Shown in pieces: positions 59,717-64,000 of a DNA stretch of 64,000 nucleotides. This stretch comes from Phallus indusiatus (Eukaryota; Basidiomycota; Agaricomycetes; Phallales; Phallaceae), in contig JAQFWX010000062.1 of the NCBI GenBank assembly GCA_027605045.1, positions 62,001 to 126,000 on the forward strand, read 5' to 3'. A model generated the notes under the pieces. That model saw only the letters and a program-made list of their open reading frames with translations. It had not been told where the DNA came from and did not search any database. Positions within the stretch are counted from its first letter, which is position 1, and every line of letters begins with the position of its first letter. The position numbers and the translations under genes are program-made.

Positions 59717-59799
59717 TGACAGTGGGAGCAGGAGCCGCAGGTCTGGGGAGAGGTGCGGATGCGATTTGAGGCGCTGGTCTGGGAGGTGGGTAAGGAGGA

Positions 59800-60288
59800 T
59801 GTCAGGTATTAGAATTAGAGAACCGGGATCCCTTTCAAAAAACAGTAGAAAATCAGATAAGCCATATTTCTTTTCGCTTTTATTCTTCTCTTGTATTTTT
59901 ATTGTATTTCTAAGTTCTTGTGGCCTCTTGTGGACTACCGGTAGTATAGTTAACTCATAGAATGTAAACCCGCCGTCTATAATGACGCGGGAAACCTTTG
60001 TAAGTAGATAGAATTCAATACAGTACTTTGACTCCAGAACCTTTGCTTTGTCTTAACCGAACTTAATTCTAAACCTTCTGTCAAATCGTCCAATGATTTG
60101 ACTACTTGATACTTATCAAATTTAACTTCGCGTTCTCGGTCATCTCGGCTTCAGTAACAAGACTTCGAATCAAGACTACTCAAGTTCCGCTTAGTCTACT
60201 TTTCGACTTTTCCGCTGGATAGACTATTGAACCTATTCATTAAAATATCTACGCGCATACATTGTTGCCTAAGCTCAGTAACCTTACA
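59800..60288 (+). mobile_element. Solo LTR family E
   Basis: 489 bp, TGTCAGGTATTAG to CCTTACA. The duplication GAGGA is at 59795-59799 and 60289-60293. It splits the Pro-rich part of the family B gag. Confidence 0.88.
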
Positions 60289-61405
60289 GAGGAGCTGGAT
60301 AGAAGGGGGCAAGGGGCCTCCTCTGAATCTGGGGGACTTGGTATGACGGGAAGGGGTTTGGGTGAGACCGGTTAACAGGGACGGCTGCGGGATTTGTCAA
60401 GGCGGTTGCAGAGCCCATGAGTCGACGGCGGGCAGCAGTGAAAGCGTCGTTGGAACGCCTGTCCATGTCAAACATGCGGGCCTGTCTGATCCAGCCTTCA
60501 TAGTCGTGAAGCGCGGGTCGGTCCTTCATCGTCGCTACCAGAGATGCAATTGCCGAGTCTAGGCTGTTATGGAAGTATGTGTTAATGGCGAGGCCCTCCG
60601 TAAAGCCAGCGTGCTCTATGAGTACGCGGAAAGCGTCTACATACTCCTCCACAGTCCTGTTGCCTTGGACATAGCGATTGGAGTAGAGGGTGTTGATGGC
60701 GTCCTCTTGCTCGGATTGTGGAAAGAAATCGGTCTTGAATCTTTCTCGGAAATCATTCCAGTCGGCGAAGGGCTTCTCTCCTCTTTGGTATTTTTTCAGC
60801 ATGGATTCGCTAAAAACGAGAGCGCGACCTTCGTTCATATACGACATTGCCCAACCGATCTTGAGTTCGTCGGTCTCGAAGTCACGACTGCATATACTCA
60901 TGTAGAATTCGACGGTATTCCAGAAGGCACGGCCCTTAGCGTGATCCCCGTCGAATGAAGGAGGTACAGCAGGTCGGGTGTTTCGGGAAGAGCGTGAACT
61001 GGCTTGATGCTCAGGAGCCGGCGGCTGTCTCGACGGGGGTACGTCGTCGGTAGGGGGGTTTTGGGTTGGAGTGACGCTGACTGCATCTCGGATACTCCGC
61101 AGCACCTCAATCATCTGTGAGGCCTGGGATTCCTGTCTGGCCATGCGGGCGTCCATTTCCGCGAACTGCGGCATGACAATAGTCGCCACATCGTTGAGGG
61201 TGACGACCGGCGGTGCAGAAGGTGGGGGTGAAGAATCCATGAGAGAGAGAGGAAGGAAAGGGGGTGATTAAAAAGGGGCAGAGGGGTCGTTTATAGACAG
61301 GACTCGAAGGGAAAATACGACACTGCGAGAGTCGGTGTCGAGCGCAATTTTCCGATGGTGAACGTCGATAAAAACGGCCGGTCTACGAGTAGAAGCTTGT
61401 TCTAC

Positions 61406-61807
61406 TGTTAGGGCTACTCAGCTCAGACTAGAGGGAGGGGATCCTAAGAGAACATATATTGAAGGAGAAACTAACTACTCACCTAGAGGGAGGGGATCCT
61501 AAGAGAACAAGCTTAGGGACCCTCACTCTAGGGACAGCGACTATATACATGAAAAACGATAACGCGGCATGTGGCCCTGACACAGCTAAGTGCTAGGCGC
61601 CCGAACCAAGCGTAAGCGAGGTGATGTCACGGGCATCATGCCGGGAACGAGCACGCAACGCGTGCGAGTAAAGGAAGTGAAATAGGGAAGGAAGGAATAA
61701 ACGGAGAGTGAAAGTAAAACATGGAAAATGTAAATAAAATAGAAAGGAATATATGCCGGCAATAATAAATAAGGAAAAATGAGAGACGGCGGCAGCATAC
61801 CCTGACA
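61406..61807 (-). repeat. 5' LTR of family B
   Basis: 402 bp on the minus strand, starting TGTCAGGGTATGC and ending CCCTAACA. It contains the same AAGCTTGTTCT start sequence as family A. It is inserted in the DUF3435-type gene or its flank, and the matching distal target duplication is not present because the copy is truncated. Confidence 0.9.
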
Positions 61808-61989
61808 CTTGGGGCCTTGATGCTCACCATGATCAACAGCTACGCAAAGCGTAAAGGCTGCGCTCAACTTGACGACTTCGAGACGCCGAAGGGGTACATA
61901 CGGGTGATTGCTCATGCCATCGACGGCAGATATGGCGATCCCAAGGCCTGTTTGTCGACTGTCGTTCAGTACTGGAAGAACACCACAGC

Positions 61990-62369
61990 TGTTACGGTAT
62001 GCTAGCGCCTCGCCCTATTATTCAATTTCTTCGATTTCTTTCGATTTCATTTCACACTTCGATTTCATTTCACACTTCGATTTCATTTCACACTTCGATT
62101 TCCATCATTTCCCGTATTTTGTCGTTTCCACTATTTTCATCGATTTCTCGATCTTTTCGATTTATTTCGATTTCTGTCTGTATCTCCTCGGATCCCATGG
62201 GGATCAGTCGGGCACCTCATATCCTGTACTTATATGCGATTTCCCTAGAGGGGGATACCTAAGCTTGTTCTCTTAGGTTTTCCCTCCTCTAGGTGAGTAG
62301 TTAGTCGTTGTCTCCCAATAGATCTTAGGTTTTCCCTCCTCTAGGTGTGTGCCCTGAGTTGCCCTAACA
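61990..62369 (+). mobile_element. Solo LTR family A, copy 1
   Basis: 380 bp, TGTTACGGTATGCTAGCG to CCCTAACA. The duplication ACAGC is at 61985-61989 and 62370-62374. It contains three tandem 18 bp ATTTCATTTCACACTTCG units. Confidence 0.93.
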
Positions 62370-62678
62370 ACAGCTAGTCTGAGCCGGGCTGGACGTCCTG
62401 TGAGGAGCGACATCGTACTGTCCACTACAAACGTAAGTGGTTTGTGCCATTCCTCTCTGGCTCGACGTAGAAACTTACGTTCTAATAGTTCATCAACGGC
62501 CCGCTCCAGAGGGAGATGAACCTGGCTCGTCAGAAGCGTGCGAGGAAGTTCGGCACTATGATCCACTTCATCTATCTTGGCACACTGCTCTGGAAGTACG
62601 ACTGGCATCGATACAACAGCCCCAAAGACCGTCTTGATCTGTGGGACGGCATTATGCTCAACGTCTTCACCTCTGCTC

Positions 62679-63056
62679 TGTTATGGTATGCTAGCGCCTC
62701 GCCCTATTATGGTATGCTAGCGCCTCGCCCTATTATTCGATTTCTTCGATTTCTTTCGATTTCATTTCGCACTTCGATTTCCATCATTTCCCGTATTTTG
62801 TCATTTCCACTATTTTCATCGTTTTCTCGATTTCTCGATCTATCCGATTTATTTCGATTTCTGTTTGTATCTCCTCGGATCCCATGGGGATCAGTCGGGT
62901 GCCTCATATCCTGTACTTATATGTGTTTTCCCTAGAGGGGGATACCTAAGCTTGTTCTCTTAGGTTTTCCCTCCTCTAGGTGAGTAGTTAGTCGCTGTCC
63001 CCCAATAGATCTTAGGTTTTCCCTCCTCTAGGTGTGTGCCCTGAGTCGCCCTAACA
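62679..63056 (+). mobile_element. Solo LTR family A, copy 2
   Basis: 378 bp, TGTTATGGTATGCTAGCG to CCCTAACA. The duplication TGCTC is at 62674-62678 and 63057-63061. The first 27 bp after TGT are tandemly duplicated. Confidence 0.93.
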
Positions 63057-63275
63057 TGCTCGAGTCGGTGAGTACATCGAGTCCACTGCTCGTGAAGGGA
63101 GTGGTCGAGGTCTTCACTACAAGGTGAGCCTCTGTTTCAGCGACTGATGTATGCCGAGACTCACGCTATCGCACTCATAAGGACGTCGAGTTCGTCGTCT
63201 TCCGCAACGAACACGGGCAGCCCGAATTCGCTATGGAGGTTAAGAAAGATGGCAAAGGCATGACCGCTACGCCTT

Positions 63276-63671
63276 TGTCAGGGTACGTGCTAGGACCATC
63301 AGGACTAATCTAGTATACTGTGCGTATAGTATAGACGTATATGCTAGCCCATGCGTTATCATATCCATTGTACGGTACCCGGTATGCCGGTCCGTATCAT
63401 CCTCCCGTATTCTCCCGTACATTCACCGTTTCTCCGTACGCTTCCATTCTGTCACCATCTCCCTCTTTCTCATGCTTTCCTATTCGCCATCGACTACCTC
63501 CTTTCCTATTGGTAGATATAGCACCTGACCGTTATTGGTAGAGATAACGTACTCATGTATATATATACACCTGTGCGCGCAAGAGTAGATCCTTGCGCTA
63601 TTATAGATTGGGCTACTGGGTTATACTCCGTCTGATCCTTAAGCTAACTACTGAACGATCGTACCCTTACA
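63276..63671 (+). mobile_element. Solo LTR family C, copy 3
   Basis: 396 bp, TGTCAGGGTACGTGC to CCCTTACA. The duplication GCCTT is at 63271-63275 and 63672-63676. It is inserted in the DUF3435-type gene. Confidence 0.93.
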
Positions 63672-63710
63672 GCCTTGGAGAAAGTACGCCCTTTATTTTA
63701 GCCCATTAAG

Positions 63711-64000
63711 GATGCACACGATTCCGGATCCTTGGACAGGTCATGCCGGTTCGATCCGTAAAAATACCCACGAAGATTTGGATCCGCGGCTCCGGATCCC
63801 GGCGCTTATTTGACCCGCCGGATCCAGGTTCAGGTTTCGAGTTATTTTTTAAATTTACGGATCCACACGGATCCTGCTATATTTTTGACTGTCAAGAAAT
63901 TACATTTATATACTACTAACTACTAAGCTGCATCATACTCGGTCTCTTCATTATTGTCTGGGTCCAACCCACTTGTCTCCTGGTCATCAGTGCCTTCTGA
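63711..64000 (-). mobile_element. Terminal part of a probable hAT element, continues past the edge
   Basis: GC-rich DNA with repeated GGATCC/GGATCCG motifs is followed on the minus strand by the end of a coding frame (64000-63933) reading LDPDNNEETEYDAA then stop. Such acidic C-termini are typical of hAT transposases in basidiomycetes. The element's inner part lies outside the window. Confidence 0.45.

Larger units (their letters stand above)
59043..61240 (-). pseudogene. Gag of family B, broken
   Basis: The N-terminal part (61240-60289) encodes the capsid region (DGDHAKGRAFWNTVEFYMSI, FADWNDFRERFKTDFFP). It continues after a solo LTR with a Pro-rich linker, then after another insertion with a knuckle (CWRCGVAGHWARECP). 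An in-frame TGA (59318-59316) just before the knuckle stands where family A has Arg, probably CGA to TGA. The tail is cut by the family C LTR at 58699. Confidence 0.85.
55596..61807 (-). mobile_element. Ty3/Gypsy retrotransposon (family B), minus strand, 3' truncated and heavily nested
   Basis: The 5' LTR is at 61807-61406, followed by the PBS, gag, protease and part of the reverse transcriptase down to 55596, where the copy ends against another LTR. RNase H, integrase, chromodomain and 3' LTR are absent. Insertions into it lie at 59800-60288, about 59372-59716, 58699-59093, 57866-58261, 57080-57808 and 56316-56712. Proteins are clearly homologous to family A. Confidence 0.9.
61808..63710 (+). 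pseudogene. DUF3435-type tyrosine recombinase gene, cut by three solo LTRs
   Basis: Removing the three solo LTRs and two introns (about 62430-62488 and 63122-63180) leaves one open frame: FETPKGYIRVIAHAIDGRYG, then GDPKACLSTVVQYWKN, then GRPVRSDIVLSTTN, FINGPLQREMNLARQKRARK, WDGIMLNVFTSARVGEYIES, GRGLHYKDVEFVVFRNEHGQ and EFAMEVKKDGKGM. The SARxGEYIES segment sits where the catalytic Arg of tyrosine recombinases lies, and the following strands match fungal DUF3435 proteins related to Cryptons. The 5' end is lost at the family B LTR and the 3' end at the right-edge element. Confidence 0.65.

Overview
The window reads as nuclear DNA of a filamentous basidiomycete, probably Agaricomycetes. Genes are packed on both strands and split by many 45-65 bp GT-AG introns. 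The gene set includes a DNMT1-type cytosine methyltransferase with RFD and BAH domains, an AP-1/Yap1-like bZIP factor and a U-box cyclophilin. The repeats include chromodomain Ty3/Gypsy elements, SWIM-domain DDE transposases and a DUF3435-type recombinase. The species cannot be named from the sequence.

Positions 1-34,000 are a compact host block: a divergent ketol-acid reductoisomerase-like enzyme, a CorA-like membrane protein, an FHA (SNIP1/Pml1-like) splicing factor, an MFS sugar transporter, a tiny Mim2-like membrane protein, a PPR protein, a GPI-type surface protein, a PPIL2/Cyp8-type cyclophilin, a PP2C phosphatase, gamma-glutamyltransferase, RIO2 kinase, DNMT1, ESCRT-III Vps20, an unrecognised small protein, a Yap1-like factor and a Ser/Thr-rich secreted protein. 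Several pairs are extremely tight: the RIO2 and DNMT1 stop codons lie 10 bp apart, and the cyclophilin and PP2C genes start almost on top of each other.

Positions 34,686-64,000 are a nested transposon island: (a) a TIR-bounded remnant with a truncated integrase-type transposase; (b) a 10.2 kb DNA transposon (38,092-48,252) whose long inverted repeats are strings of short hairpins, with its SWIM-domain transposase split by a young 6.0 kb chromodomain Gypsy element (39,587-45,590); (c) a second, unrelated transposase-like gene (48,308-52,196) split by a solo LTR and divergent from an intact zinc-finger gene (52,796-53,923); (d) two tRNA-derived SINE copies; (e) an 836 bp CACTG-ended MITE with a 3 bp target duplication; (f) a minus-strand Gypsy copy broken by at least six later insertions; (g) a DUF3435-type tyrosine recombinase gene cut by three solo LTRs; (h) the end of a probable hAT element at the right edge.

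Nearly every solo LTR has a clean 5 bp target duplication, so the nesting order can be read directly. The Gypsy LTRs carry an 11-nt sequence complementary to the primer-binding site, the arrangement used by Tf1-type self-priming elements. Both Gypsy copies carry nonsense changes of the CGA-to-TGA type, which fits deamination of methylated CpG in a genome that encodes the intact DNMT1 seen here.
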